A stretch of 64,000 nt of DNA. Source: Ravibacter sp964559125. Lineage in GTDB: Bacteria; Bacteroidota; Bacteroidia; Cytophagales; Spirosomataceae. The notes under the pieces are model-generated. The model was not told where the DNA came from and made no database searches. It was given only the letters and a program-made list of their open reading frames with translations. Each line of letters starts with the position of its first letter. Position 1 is the first letter of the stretch. The DNA is taken from positions 124,001 to 188,000 of the forward strand of contig CAZLGW010000009.1 of the NCBI GenBank assembly GCA_964559125.1, in the 5' to 3' direction. This document shows positions 35,008 to 44,263 of the stretch, in pieces. The position numbers and the translations under genes are program-made.

Positions 35008-35033
35008 CTGATCTATCCGGATCAGGCTTTTTT
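35008..35033 (+). terminator. Possible distal terminator on the plus strand
   Basis: CTGATC-N6-GATCAG is followed by GC and six T. No plus-strand gene ends nearby except the aldolase gene 470 bases upstream, whose 3' end has no room for a terminator of its own. Confidence 0.45.
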
Positions 35034-35151
35034 ATTTGCCGTCATTCCGGACTCAGGTGATATTAAGATTCAGCTTCCGCTTCAATAGTTGTAACCTTTA
35101 CCGGATTTTTTAAATCACATCCCTGCCCTCCGGGGTGCTATCCGATCATTC

Positions 35152-36189
35152 CTACCTCCTTATCTTCAGCCTGTTGAGCGCATCCTGGTATTGCCGGGCA
35201 TTCAGATTGTGCTCGCTGAGCGTCTCAGCAAACGCATGATACCCCGAAAAATCGGCCTTGGCACACATATACAGGTAGTTATGCTGCTCGGCATTCAACA
35301 CCGCATCGAGCGACCTGATGTCGGGCAGCCGTATCGGCCCCGGCGGGAGACCTGCATAACGATAAGTGTTATAGGGAGAGTCGAACATAAGCTGGTAGTT
35401 CAGCACTCTTTTAATAGCAAAATCGCCCAAAGCAAATTTTACGGTGGGGTCGGCCTGCAGGAGCATGCCGCGTGAAAGACGGTTAAGGTAAAGCCCGGCA
35501 ATTCTCGGCCGTTCGTCAGGCATTTTCCCCTGCTCTTCTTCCACTATAGAAGCCAGTACCGATACCTCATCGGGTGTAAGGTTCAGGTTTTTAGCTTTGG
35601 CTTTCCGGTTCTCATTCCAGAATTTATTGTACTCGCTGTGCATCCTGTCCAGGAAAGCCTCTACAGGCACATCCCAGAAAATATCGTAGGTATTAGGGAT
35701 AAATATACTCATGATACGCGTGGTATCGAGCCCGTACTTTGCGGTCATTTCCGGGTTGGAGAGAGCCTCTCCAAGCTTATCTTCCCCAAAAAGAAACTTA
35801 GGACCAATCCTCCTGACCAGGTCCTTCTTCAGCCGGATATTGTTAAATGTCAGTCTGACAGGATCCTGCCGTCCCTCCCGCAGCTTGTCGATCACAGCCG
35901 GGTTAGTCGCGTCGGGCGGGATAACATACCGGCCGGGTTTAACATTTTCCTGCAGCTTTTTCACTTTCGAAAGAAAAGCGAACGACACATGATCCTGGAC
36001 CACATCGTACTTTTTGAGAGAGTCGGTCAATGTCTTGAAAGTCGCCCCCTTCGGGAGATAAAGTACGAAGCTTTCCTTTTTTCCCACCTGCAGGTTGGGC
36101 GTCCTGTACATTTGCCAGAAATAAAAAGTAAAAGTGACCGTCACGATGGTCAATGTTAGGAAAATCCCGATTTTAAGGTTTCTCGACAT
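35152..36189 (-). CDS. mltG: Endolytic peptidoglycan transglycosylase MltG
   Basis: A 345-residue protein. One N-terminal membrane helix (IGIFLTLTIVTVTFTFYFW) is followed by a LysM-like region with LYLPKGATFKTLTDSL, then the YceG catalytic domain. The catalytic glutamate lies in LASIVEEEQGK, followed by AGLYLNRLSRGMLLQADPTV, YNTYRYAGLPPGPI and HNLNARQY-type segments. MltG cuts nascent glycan strands at the inner membrane and sets chain length. It stands alone on this strand. Confidence 0.95.
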   Translation of the reverse strand: MSRNLKIGIFLTLTIVTVTFTFYFWQMYRTPNLQVGKKESFVLYLPKGATFKTLTDSLKKYDVVQDHVSFAFLSKVKKLQENVKPGRYVIPPDATNPAVIDKLREGRQDPVRLTFNNIRLKKDLVRRIGPKFLFGEDKLGEALSNPEMTAKYGLDTTRIMSIFIPNTYDIFWDVPVEAFLDRMHSEYNKFWNENRKAKAKNLNLTPDEVSVLASIVEEEQGKMPDERPRIAGLYLNRLSRGMLLQADPTVKFALGDFAIKRVLNYQLMFDSPYNTYRYAGLPPGPIRLPDIRSLDAVLNAEQHNYLYMCAKADFSGYHAFAETLSEHNLNARQYQDALNRLKIRR

Positions 36190-36404
36190 AGCAGTCCTTA
36201 CTGATCTGATAAAGCAAAGGCTTTTTTACAAAGGTCGGAAAATTTTGTGGATTCGTCTGTTATCTATATTTGTAATGCAGTTGGGAGTCGTGAGACTATA
36301 ACCCTTCCGATACTGCTTTTTAGAACCGACTCCCCTCTCCTGGTCCCTGAGTCTACCGAAGGGAGGAGGAGGGCCAGGGGTGAGGGCCACGAAATTCTGA
36401 TTTA

Positions 36405-37382
36405 ATGAACATAGGCAGCAAAGTACGCCTCCTTCACGGAAAGGAAGAAGGTATTATAACTAAGATCAAATCGGGCAAATACCTTGAAGTCGACCTCGGC
36501 GACGGGTTCAGTATCCCCGTCCTGGCAAGTGAGGTAGTTTTGATTTCCCCCATGGAAGCCAGGCTCGAAACACCTGCCCCAAAGCAACCCGGTCCCGGCA
36601 GCAGAAACATTCTCCCGGCCAGGCAGGCTTTTGCGGTAAAAGGCATTTATCTTGCTTTTGTTCCTATTAATGACCGTGAAATCGTGCTTCACCTCGTCAA
36701 CCTGACAGACTGGCGAATTCTGTTTACCATGTTCGGCAGGAATGGAAACAAAACGCAGGGGCTGACATCAGGGGTACTGGAAGCCGGTGCATCCCACCAG
36801 GTAACGAAACTTCTTCTGAAAGATTTCGAGCAATGGCCCGTGTTCGACACGTCGCTCCTCTACTATTCTGAGGAGCGAACGCCTGAACAATTTGCGCTGA
36901 AGCATTCGCTCAGATGCAGGATACAGAGCTTTCACAAGCACCTGCAGAAAGCTCCGCTTCTGAATGTCAATGCCCATGTCTTCCAGATTGACTCTGATGC
37001 GGGTGCCCCCGAAAAAGAAGCCAGGGATATCTCCGCCGATACGATAAGAAACAAAATGCTGGAAGGCGACGCAACAGAGCCTTCCCGGGGATTTAACCGG
37101 TCTGCTCCTGAAATCGATCTGCATACCGAAGCCCTGCAACTGGACACTGCAGGAATGTCGGGCAGCCAGATACTAGACCGGCAGCTGACGGCGTTTAAAA
37201 ACTACCTGGAACAGGCTATCGCCGACGGGCTCGACCAGGTGCTCATTATTCACGGAGCCGGACAGGGAACCCTCCGGCAGGAGATCCACCGCCAGCTTAG
37301 CAAACATCCCAATGTGGCTTACTATAAAGATGCCCGCAAGGAAAAATTCGGATATGGCGCTACAGTAGCCCACCTCAGATGA
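36405..37382 (+). CDS. Smr-domain protein with DUF2027
   Basis: A 325-residue protein. The N-terminus (VRLLHGKEEGIITKIKSGKY) resembles a small beta-barrel of the MutS2/DUF2027 type. The middle (about 80-190) is the DUF2027 fold. The C-terminal Smr domain (about 240-325) has IDLHTEAL, LIIHGAGQGTLRQEI and YGATVAHLR, the residues for nuclease activity in MutS2-type Smr proteins. Function in Bacteroidota is untested; nucleic-acid cleavage or ribosome rescue are possible. It overlaps the DUF4403 gene by four bases. Confidence 0.9.
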   Translation: MNIGSKVRLLHGKEEGIITKIKSGKYLEVDLGDGFSIPVLASEVVLISPMEARLETPAPKQPGPGSRNILPARQAFAVKGIYLAFVPINDREIVLHLVNLTDWRILFTMFGRNGNKTQGLTSGVLEAGASHQVTKLLLKDFEQWPVFDTSLLYYSEERTPEQFALKHSLRCRIQSFHKHLQKAPLLNVNAHVFQIDSDAGAPEKEARDISADTIRNKMLEGDATEPSRGFNRSAPEIDLHTEALQLDTAGMSGSQILDRQLTAFKNYLEQAIADGLDQVLIIHGAGQGTLRQEIHRQLSKHPNVAYYKDARKEKFGYGATVAHLR

Positions 37383-38854
37383 TCACTCGTATTACCGGGC
37401 GAAAAAGTCTCAAAACTGCAGGAAACCCGCGGATATTTTCTGCACTTATACTACTGCTTTGCACTGCAGGTTCACTAACATGTTATGGTCAGCGGCTTCC
37501 GGATATTAAACCGCCAACTCCAAAATACCTTTATTCGGATATGGAGATCCAATCAGATCAATTTAAATCTTCGCTTACAGTCAGCGCTCAGATGCCGCTT
37601 GCTGAGCTCGAAAGGCAAATCAACAAACAACTGACAGGCCTTCTCTACGAAGACAAGAGCTACGAGGATGATAACCAGGATAACCTGAAGGCGAAAGTCT
37701 GGAAGCTCGGCGACATCAGGATAGAGGCCAAAGGGAATCATTTCCTGTTTGATGTCCCGCTGAAAATCTGGGCAAGCGCGGGCTATAAGATCAGCCCGTT
37801 TGGCTACACGCTGGAAGGTTACAGGGACACCGAGTTTAAAATCCGGGTAAGGCTCATCAGCGAAATCCGGTTCTCGACCGACTGGCAGATTCTTACTCAC
37901 ACCCGGGTCGACAGCTACGACTGGATCACCGAGCCTACCATCAGCGTAGCGGGCTTTTCTATTCCCATTAAAGGAATGATCAGCCGGATGCTCAACAGGA
38001 ATGCCGGCAAAATTACATCTGCTATAGACAAAGAAGTAAGGGAAAACTTCCAGGTGAAGGACAAAATAGAAGAAGCATGGCTCCTGGCCCAACAACCTCA
38101 GCTGCTTTCCGAAACTTACAACACCTGGCTTGTCAATACCCCCGAGCAGGTAGAAGCCAGGCTACCCGATGCTCAGAACGGATTCCTGAACATTCAGGCA
38201 GGCATACAGGGATACACCCAGACCATCGTATCGCAAGTGCCGCCTGTCAGGAGCAGGATTGTAAAACTTCCGCCCCTGAAGATTGTGGATAATTTACCTC
38301 AGTCATTTAATATCGGGCTCATTTCATCGATCAGCTACGAGGAAGCCTCCCGCATGGCCGAAGCGTATTTCAAAGACAAAACCTACTATTTTTCAGGAAA
38401 CCGGTATTCCGTCCAGATCAGGAAAATTGAGCTATACGGCCAGAACGAACGTCTCGTCATTAAGGCAGGGCTTTCGGGCAGCATCAGCGGAAATATCTAT
38501 CTCAAAGGAGTTCCCCGATACGACCCCGTTTCGCAGACCGTTTACCTGGAAGAGCTTGAATATGACCTTAATACCCGGAATGTGCTGATCAAGGCAGCAA
38601 ACTGGCTTCTTCACGCGAAATTTTTGCGCATGATGAAAGAAGCAATGGTATTCCCCATCGCAGAAGAGCTGGGCGCTCTCACCGAAACTATCCGTACATC
38701 GCTGGCAAACCAGGTGATTGCCGACGGGATCACACTCAAAGGGAAGCTCAACGAAGCGCTGCCCGATAAGATCAATCTCACGCCCGGACACATCTATACG
38801 GTCGTGCACGCAACGGGTAGCGTGGATCTCCATATCGACAAAATAAATTACTGA
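37379..38854 (+). CDS. DUF4403 family envelope protein
   Basis: A 491-residue protein with an N-terminal hydrophobic signal (ALILLLCTAGSLTCYG). The body contains long amphipathic strands like those of SMP/BPI lipid-binding proteins (LSVSAQMPLAELERQINKQL, GISIPIKGMI-type segments and DADIDKEVRENF). This matches DUF4403 in size and pattern. It probably sits in the periplasm or at a membrane and may bind lipid (inference). The ATGA overlap with the Smr gene suggests one transcript. rnpB follows 32 bases after its stop. Confidence 0.8.
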   Translation: MITRITGRKSLKTAGNPRIFSALILLLCTAGSLTCYGQRLPDIKPPTPKYLYSDMEIQSDQFKSSLTVSAQMPLAELERQINKQLTGLLYEDKSYEDDNQDNLKAKVWKLGDIRIEAKGNHFLFDVPLKIWASAGYKISPFGYTLEGYRDTEFKIRVRLISEIRFSTDWQILTHTRVDSYDWITEPTISVAGFSIPIKGMISRMLNRNAGKITSAIDKEVRENFQVKDKIEEAWLLAQQPQLLSETYNTWLVNTPEQVEARLPDAQNGFLNIQAGIQGYTQTIVSQVPPVRSRIVKLPPLKIVDNLPQSFNIGLISSISYEEASRMAEAYFKDKTYYFSGNRYSVQIRKIELYGQNERLVIKAGLSGSISGNIYLKGVPRYDPVSQTVYLEELEYDLNTRNVLIKAANWLLHAKFLRMMKEAMVFPIAEELGALTETIRTSLANQVIADGITLKGKLNEALPDKINLTPGHIYTVVHATGSVDLHIDKINY

Positions 38855-38886
38855 AGCTGCTGGCAAGGTATTTGCTGGTACAGATT

Positions 38887-39305
38887 GGAAGAACAAGTTG
38901 TCCTATCGCCTTATCTCCCGATAAGGAGGAAAGTCCGGGCAACACAGAGCGCCATACTTCCTAACGGGAAGGCAGCCGCTTGGCGACGGGCGGCTGACAG
39001 CCAGTGCCACAGAAAATATACCGCCGCAGCAAATCCGGGACACCTGGTGTTGCGGATGGCGCGGTAAGGGTGAAATGGTAGTGTAAGAGACTACCGCTTT
39101 GCCGGTGACGGCAAAGGCAGGGTAAACCTTATGGGTTGAAAGGCCAAATAGGTGCCGGAAGGGGCTGCTCGCTCCGTGTCGGGCCGCATGGCACGACGCC
39201 GGCACGGGTAGGTCGTTAGAGGCTGCGGGCGACCGTAGTCCGAGATAAATGATAGGGCTATATTCCGATATAGTAACAGAACCCGGCTTACAGACTTGTT
39301 CTTCC
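38887..39305 (+). ncRNA. rnpB: RNase P RNA, class A
   Basis: The 5' element GAGGAAAGTCCGGGC (near 38927) and 3' element ACAGAACCCGGCTTA (near 39276) are the universal P4-forming sequences. GGAAGAACAAG at 38887-38897 pairs perfectly with CTTGTTCTTCC at 39295-39305 as P1, fixing both ends. A short T run (TTTT at 39305-39308) follows. Length is about 419 bases, as expected for bacteria. It is the catalytic RNA that trims tRNA 5' ends; the protein subunit gene is not here. Confidence 0.96.
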
Positions 39306-39353
39306 TTTTAAATCTGGCAAGGTTGTTATTGATAGTTTAGATAAAATTTGTCT

Positions 39354-40895
39354 ATGAGCCTGAAGCGTTATTACATCGTACTGGGTCTTTTACTGCTTAC
39401 ACTGGCTGAATCTGCAGGTCAAAACGGGAAAACTTATGAAGGCGCCTACAAAATGAATACCTGGTCGGTAACCGGGTATGGAGGTATCACCAGGTTTTTC
39501 GGCGATCTCCGGCAGCATAACTTTGCATATGGAGAGAAAGAATCACTCACGGGTGCATGGGGACTATCGGTCAACAAGCAGCTCACTCCCCTGTTCGGTA
39601 TGCAGCTTACCTTCAGTAACGGAAGCCTTTCCGGATCCAAAAAGGGGATTGAAGGAATCGACCTCGCTACCAGGGAGCCGATAATCGGCCCCGACGGGAA
39701 GCCTTTGCTATACGATGTTTATTTCAAAAGCCCGTCCTATATTCAAACCTCTCTCGACGGTACGGTCAACCTGAACAGGTTGTTTTTCGGGCATAATAAA
39801 ATGCGGAGATGGAAAATAGATGCGCATGGCGGTATCGGGATCATGTACTTTTATTCCGAGCTCTATGACATGTTCGACGACCACCTCCTGCTCCGCAGCA
39901 ACACGGAAGGTAGCTCCCGAACGGCAGGCACCTGGAGACGGAACGGCTCTACCTACACCAGGGAGTGGGTCTTTCCGGTAGGATTGTCATTCCACTATGA
40001 AGTATCGCCCCGTATCGACATCGGCCTCAGCTTTACCTATAACCACGTCAATACCGAAAAGATCGACCTGACAGTAGGTTCGCTGACCGACTATGACAGG
40101 CAAAGCGGGCTTTGGGGCTTTTACCAGGGCGACTCCAACAAAGACAAATATGCTTTCGGGGCCGTAGCACTTACGTACAAGATCGGGAAAAATGCGGCAA
40201 GAGCACCGAGAACCGGGCAGACCGATGCTTCGAAAGGACGCTACCACCTGCGGTATGCTACTCCTGCGCAGCTGATCCCGCCGGTTTACAACCCTACCCT
40301 TTCAGATGCCGATTCTATTGCCAAAGCCAATATGCCTAACCCGGTCGACGCACGCTTGTATACAGACAGCGACGGCGACGGAGTAGCCGATCTCTTTGAT
40401 AAAGAGCCGAATACGCCTGCAGGCAGCTGGGTATCGGGAGGAGGGGTCGCAATTGATCTTAACAAGCGTGTAAGCGAGATAGTCTCTAAAGAAAAGCCGA
40501 AAGACGACTGCGATGTGATCTTCGGGAGCATCGAATTTGATACCGACCGCTCCACTATCCGACCGCTCGACCGCGAGTCGCTGACCCAACTGGTAGAGCA
40601 CCTCAGATCGAAACCCGATTGCAGGGTCGTCCTTATCGGCCATGCCGATGCCAGGGCATCCGATGCCTATAATAAATCGCTTTCAAAACGGCGTGTTGAC
40701 GCAACCAAAAGAGAGCTGGTTAAACTGGGCTTCGCAGACCCGAGCCGTATCACCACCGAATACTACGGAGAGCTGGTACCCGTTGCCGACAACAAGACCA
40801 AAACGGGCCTCCAGGCCAACCGGAGGGTTGAGATCAGGATACTGCCTTCCAATACGCTGTACGAAAGCTATCCTTCCGGATTCAGGCCGAAGTAA
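39354..40895 (+). CDS. OmpA-family outer-membrane protein
   Basis: A 513-residue protein. A signal peptide ends near AGQNG. Residues about 30-290 are a beta-barrel-like porin part with MQLTFSNGSLSG and LTYKIGKN. A thrombospondin type 3-like DSDGDGVADLFDKEPNTP calcium loop stands near residue 345. The C-terminal OmpA domain (about 385-500) binds peptidoglycan: SIEFDTDRSTIRP, LIGHADARAS and LQANRRVEIRI. It tethers outer membrane to cell wall. ATG at 39354 is preferred to a TTG at 39348. It follows rnpB by 48 bases. Confidence 0.92.
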   Translation: MSLKRYYIVLGLLLLTLAESAGQNGKTYEGAYKMNTWSVTGYGGITRFFGDLRQHNFAYGEKESLTGAWGLSVNKQLTPLFGMQLTFSNGSLSGSKKGIEGIDLATREPIIGPDGKPLLYDVYFKSPSYIQTSLDGTVNLNRLFFGHNKMRRWKIDAHGGIGIMYFYSELYDMFDDHLLLRSNTEGSSRTAGTWRRNGSTYTREWVFPVGLSFHYEVSPRIDIGLSFTYNHVNTEKIDLTVGSLTDYDRQSGLWGFYQGDSNKDKYAFGAVALTYKIGKNAARAPRTGQTDASKGRYHLRYATPAQLIPPVYNPTLSDADSIAKANMPNPVDARLYTDSDGDGVADLFDKEPNTPAGSWVSGGGVAIDLNKRVSEIVSKEKPKDDCDVIFGSIEFDTDRSTIRPLDRESLTQLVEHLRSKPDCRVVLIGHADARASDAYNKSLSKRRVDATKRELVKLGFADPSRITTEYYGELVPVADNKTKTGLQANRRVEIRILPSNTLYESYPSGFRPK

Positions 40896-40988
40896 GCAGG
40901 AGTCAGGTAAAGAAGTAGACAAATCCTATTGACTTTCCAGTTCATTTCCAGTACTTTAGCTCTTTGTTGTCAGTAACCGCTATCTGCG

Positions 40989-41774
40989 ATGAAAAAGAGC
41001 CTTATATTACTTGTACCCGTCATTTTCCTCCTGTCGTGTCGGAAGAACTCTTTCGATCCTTTTCCTCCTTCAGAAGGCGACAAGCTTGTCTCTGTGTATT
41101 ATGAGAACGAGAAATTTTATGAATATGAATACGACTCCGAAGGTAGACTGGCCGTAGAAAGAGGGAAGTTTCACTACCATGAGTACCATTACCTGGCCTC
41201 GTCCGAAACCATTTCCAAGAAGGTATATCTCGATCAGGGGATGTTCAGCAGCTATGGACCCATAGCTACCAAATCCTTGAATCGTACGGAATGGGTAAAT
41301 CCGGCTAACACTCCTTTATACGGGACGCAGACTTTTAAGTATGATAGCAATAATCGTCTTGTCCGTAGTTCTGCGTTGATTACGGGGTATTCGGAATATG
41401 AATATGATTCCGAAGGCCGAATCTCTGCAAACAAAATATACAATAACGACGCACTATCCGGTTCTCGTGAATACCAGTATGACGCTTCGGGAAACCTGAT
41501 CAGGGATGATCACTACTATATTTTCTCGGAGGGTTCGAAAGTACTTTCGAATACTACCGAATACGAGTATGACAATATGAAGAATCCTTACCTGCACCAG
41601 GCTCCTGATCTTATTCCCGGGCCCGGCACGAATCCTAACAATGTGATACGCAAAAAATATAAGGTATATTCCGATTCCGGCTACGGACAAGATATTACCT
41701 ATAGCTATGCTTATAACGACGCAGGATATCCTATCAGCAGGAATGATGGAATGAGGTATATTTATAAGGACTAA
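40989..41774 (+). CDS. Lipoprotein with YD-type repeats
   Basis: A 261-residue protein with lipobox FLLSC (Cys about 17). At least five repeats contain YEYDSEGRL, FKYDSNNRLV, YEYDSEGRI, YQYDASGNLI and YEYDNMKNP, the YD/RHS motif. Such short YD lipoproteins are frequent in Bacteroidota; they may bind carbohydrate, but no function is known here. There are no toxin domains or RHS shell, so this is not a polymorphic toxin. Its stop is one base from that of the convergent DUF4136 gene. Confidence 0.82.
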   Translation: MKKSLILLVPVIFLLSCRKNSFDPFPPSEGDKLVSVYYENEKFYEYEYDSEGRLAVERGKFHYHEYHYLASSETISKKVYLDQGMFSSYGPIATKSLNRTEWVNPANTPLYGTQTFKYDSNNRLVRSSALITGYSEYEYDSEGRISANKIYNNDALSGSREYQYDASGNLIRDDHYYIFSEGSKVLSNTTEYEYDNMKNPYLHQAPDLIPGPGTNPNNVIRKKYKVYSDSGYGQDITYSYAYNDAGYPISRNDGMRYIYKD

Positions 41775-41775
41775 A

Positions 41776-42345
41776 TTACTTCCTGCTATACGTATCCAGC
41801 GTCGCTTGCGGGAAGCTCTGCAGTATGTCTGCTATGATATTCAGCATAACTTCCCCTCTGTCTTCGTTCTTCGAAGGCGCTTTTACATTGCCTGAAGCCC
41901 ATCCCTGCCAGACCATACGCGAGGTTTCTTCCTGGTAGATGTTCAGGATAAACCGGCTTTCCTGGTAGTTGTAGGTCGAGTAGTTGTTAGGCATCGGTCC
42001 GTACCACCACCAATAGGGGGAGTAGTTGTTGTTGGACCGTATCTGTTGCCTGTCTTTTACGTCGGTCATATACCGCACTACGATATCAGGGTCCTGCTCA
42101 ACCATCTTATATCCTTTGGCTTCCATCACCTGCGTCACCGCGTCTGTGAGCCTTCGCCGGTTCAGGTCGCTGCCCAGCAGCGGGTCCTGCGCCATACCTT
42201 TCTCAGCTTCTACCTTGAATGTCTTGAACTGACGGAGATTGACCGAGGAGTCATAATCGTAGCTCACCTGCAGGGATTTGCTGCAACCGGCAAGAAAGAT
42301 GATCATCAGTACCGGCAACCCCCATTTCATTATCCTATTTTCCAT
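41776..42345 (-). CDS. DUF4136 lipoprotein
   Basis: A 189-residue protein with lipobox FLAGC (Cys about 21). The pattern VSYDYDSSVNLRQFKTF, RLTDAVTQVMEAKGYKMV and MVWQGWASG fits DUF4136, a family of envelope lipoproteins of unknown role. A Y/N/W-rich linker (NNYSPYWWWYGPMPNNYSTY) interrupts the domain. The last residues DILQSFP are typical. No regulator or partner adjoins. Confidence 0.85.
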   Translation of the reverse strand: MENRIMKWGLPVLMIIFLAGCSKSLQVSYDYDSSVNLRQFKTFKVEAEKGMAQDPLLGSDLNRRRLTDAVTQVMEAKGYKMVEQDPDIVVRYMTDVKDRQQIRSNNNYSPYWWWYGPMPNNYSTYNYQESRFILNIYQEETSRMVWQGWASGNVKAPSKNEDRGEVMLNIIADILQSFPQATLDTYSRK

Positions 42346-42506
42346 AGCTATTGCTTCTTTTATTTTTGAAAACTAGTACGAAATCCGGCGCTTACTTGTT
42401 GCAATTTAGCATTTTACGAGAGAAGCGCTCTATTTATTATGACCCCTTTTACCCCTCAATGGTTTAAAGAACTGGTCTTCAATATATCGTAATTAACGAT
42501 TTTTTT

Positions 42507-42535
42507 CGATTTCCGCTACAAGCTTCCGGAAATCG
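42507..42535. repeat. Nine-base inverted repeat downstream of an orphan gene
   Basis: CGATTTCCG and CGGAAATCG bracket an 11-base loop. It lies just beyond the stop codon of the minus-strand gene at 42549. The flanking homopolymer is on the wrong side for a canonical terminator on that strand. Confidence 0.5.
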
Positions 42536-42548
42536 GGCTTTAAACCTC

Positions 42549-43175
42549 TTATTTCGGACCGAGCCTCCAACCGGTTTGCAGGTGAAGCATGGGAACCAGC
42601 TGCACATGAAAACCGTGACGCTCATGGCCCAGGTCTTCATTCGCTTTGGCGCGCATCTCGTCTGGGATAGCTTCGGGACCATCCGGGCGCACGCTGATCA
42701 GCGCCTGTTCCCTCCTGAGAAATCTCACTCCCGGACCGATTCCAAAATCCACATAAAACCTGCCCTTAGACGGAACTGATCTCAATCCGAGCTTCCCGGC
42801 AATGATCAGCCGCCTGTCATCCCGGGTGTAGTTATAAAACGCCCGCCAGTGCGTCAGATCGGGAAAATGGAGTTTTTCGAGCCTTACCAACGCGCCTGCA
42901 TAAACCGCGGGAGCCTTTCTGAAAGTTCTTTTATAATCAAGGTTAAGACGAAGCCCCCGTACACTGGCATTACCAGGAAACTCATACTGCCAGACCCAGC
43001 CTTTTGAAAGACAGGCAGCATCGAACCCGAGAATATGTAGACTCTTCTGAAAATCCAGTCCCAGGTTATAATTCAGGAATGCCAGGTTGTGCGGGTCTGT
43101 ACGTATCGCCCATTGCGCACTAAGATTGCCGGAAAGGGAGATCAGGACCACCAAAATAAAGACCGGGACTCTCAT
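42549..43175 (-). CDS. Unrecognised secreted beta-rich protein
   Basis: A 208-residue protein with a signal peptide (ends LSAQ). The body alternates hydrophobic and polar residues in strand-like segments (LRLNLDYKRTF, FYVDFGIGPGVRFL, FHVQLVPMLHLQTGW), suggesting a small outer-membrane barrel. I do not recognise the family. It is a single gene between two divergent or convergent neighbours with long spacers, so no partner is suggested. Confidence 0.7.
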   Translation of the reverse strand: MRVPVFILVVLISLSGNLSAQWAIRTDPHNLAFLNYNLGLDFQKSLHILGFDAACLSKGWVWQYEFPGNASVRGLRLNLDYKRTFRKAPAVYAGALVRLEKLHFPDLTHWRAFYNYTRDDRRLIIAGKLGLRSVPSKGRFYVDFGIGPGVRFLRREQALISVRPDGPEAIPDEMRAKANEDLGHERHGFHVQLVPMLHLQTGWRLGPK

Positions 43176-43388
43176 TGCTCCGATTTAAATGTACATGCTT
43201 TACTTAAGACCCGAAAGTACCCGAAAAGATGGAAACATCCCGGCATTTATTCTCCGAAACATGATCGCACCATTATTCCGCATCATGATAAAATCCGCTT
43301 AAATAATTTTATGACCCGGTGATTCGTTGAACTTATCAGTTGCAAAGGTCAGTAGCTTATACACATGAAACGAATGCCTGTTATACAT

Positions 43389-44141
43389 ATGAAATATCCT
43401 GCAATAGCGCTCCTCTTCTTATCCGCCGTCTTCACAGGCTGCTCATCGGGCAAACCCGTCGACTACCAGTCGAAATGGAAACAGCATACCCTTTTCTACG
43501 AGCAGTCACCCACCGATGATGTAGATATGAAATCGAGACTGAAATTCGGCGTCCAGAACAATGACGACAAACTGTTCGTAAGCATTGCGACCCGTGAGCC
43601 CGACCTGATTTCCCGGATCATCAGCAGCGGCATACGCCTCTCCGTTTCCCCTGACGGAAGCAAAAAGGCAACCACCAAACTGCTTTTCCCGGTAGTACTA
43701 AAACAAGACCGCCGCGCAATACGCAAAATGGAGCACGTGGATATGCTGGGCCCCAGCATGCAGTTGCTTCTCGATACCTTCAACAAAGAAGCGCTTATCA
43801 ACCAGGGGGCAGGCGACCGCTTTATTAACCTGGTCGACAACAACGAGGAGCTTTACTGCAAAATCAATATGACGCCCGACGGCGAGCTCTCCATCGATTA
43901 CGCGCTGCCCCTTAAAAGCATAAATCCTGTTAACAGTCCGCAACTAGCTCTCTCCCTCCTGCTGGAAGGCGCTTCGCGCTCCGGAGGATTCTCTCCGGGT
44001 ATCAGCGTAGGCGTCGGAGCGGGCTCCTACGGCGGAATGGGTATGGGAGGAATGGGAGTGGGAATAGGGACAGGCGGCCGGAATTCATATGGCAACCAGA
44101 ACGTTGAATTAAAGCTGAACGTGGTTCTGGCTTCAAAGTAA
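43389..44141 (+). CDS. Unrecognised glycine-rich lipoprotein
   Basis: A 250-residue protein with lipobox VFTGC (Cys about 18). The mature region is a mixed alpha/beta domain (LRFSVSPDGSKKATTKL-type segments), and a Gly/Met-rich tail (GGMGMGGMGVGIGTGG) precedes a last strand. An ATG at 43365 would extend it by eight residues; either is possible. The tail may be flexible or membrane-facing. No known domain is recognised. Confidence 0.7.
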   Translation: MKYPAIALLFLSAVFTGCSSGKPVDYQSKWKQHTLFYEQSPTDDVDMKSRLKFGVQNNDDKLFVSIATREPDLISRIISSGIRLSVSPDGSKKATTKLLFPVVLKQDRRAIRKMEHVDMLGPSMQLLLDTFNKEALINQGAGDRFINLVDNNEELYCKINMTPDGELSIDYALPLKSINPVNSPQLALSLLLEGASRSGGFSPGISVGVGAGSYGGMGMGGMGVGIGTGGRNSYGNQNVELKLNVVLASK

Positions 44142-44263
44142 GCTTCGCCTGCACAAAATGCTTCTTCCCGGCAGATCGCTCGCAAAATTGCCGCTATTGG
44201 AAATTATTACTATTTTCCCGGCAAATTTGAATAAAACCCAATTCGTTATTAACCATCCGTCGC

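Noticed and set aside
40989..41774. YD repeats considered as an RHS or polymorphic toxin.
   Set aside because: The protein is a short lipoprotein with no RHS core, toxin domain or immunity gene nearby.
42507..42535. The inverted repeat considered as a rho-independent terminator.
   Set aside because: The T run is on the wrong side for the minus-strand gene, and no plus-strand gene ends there.
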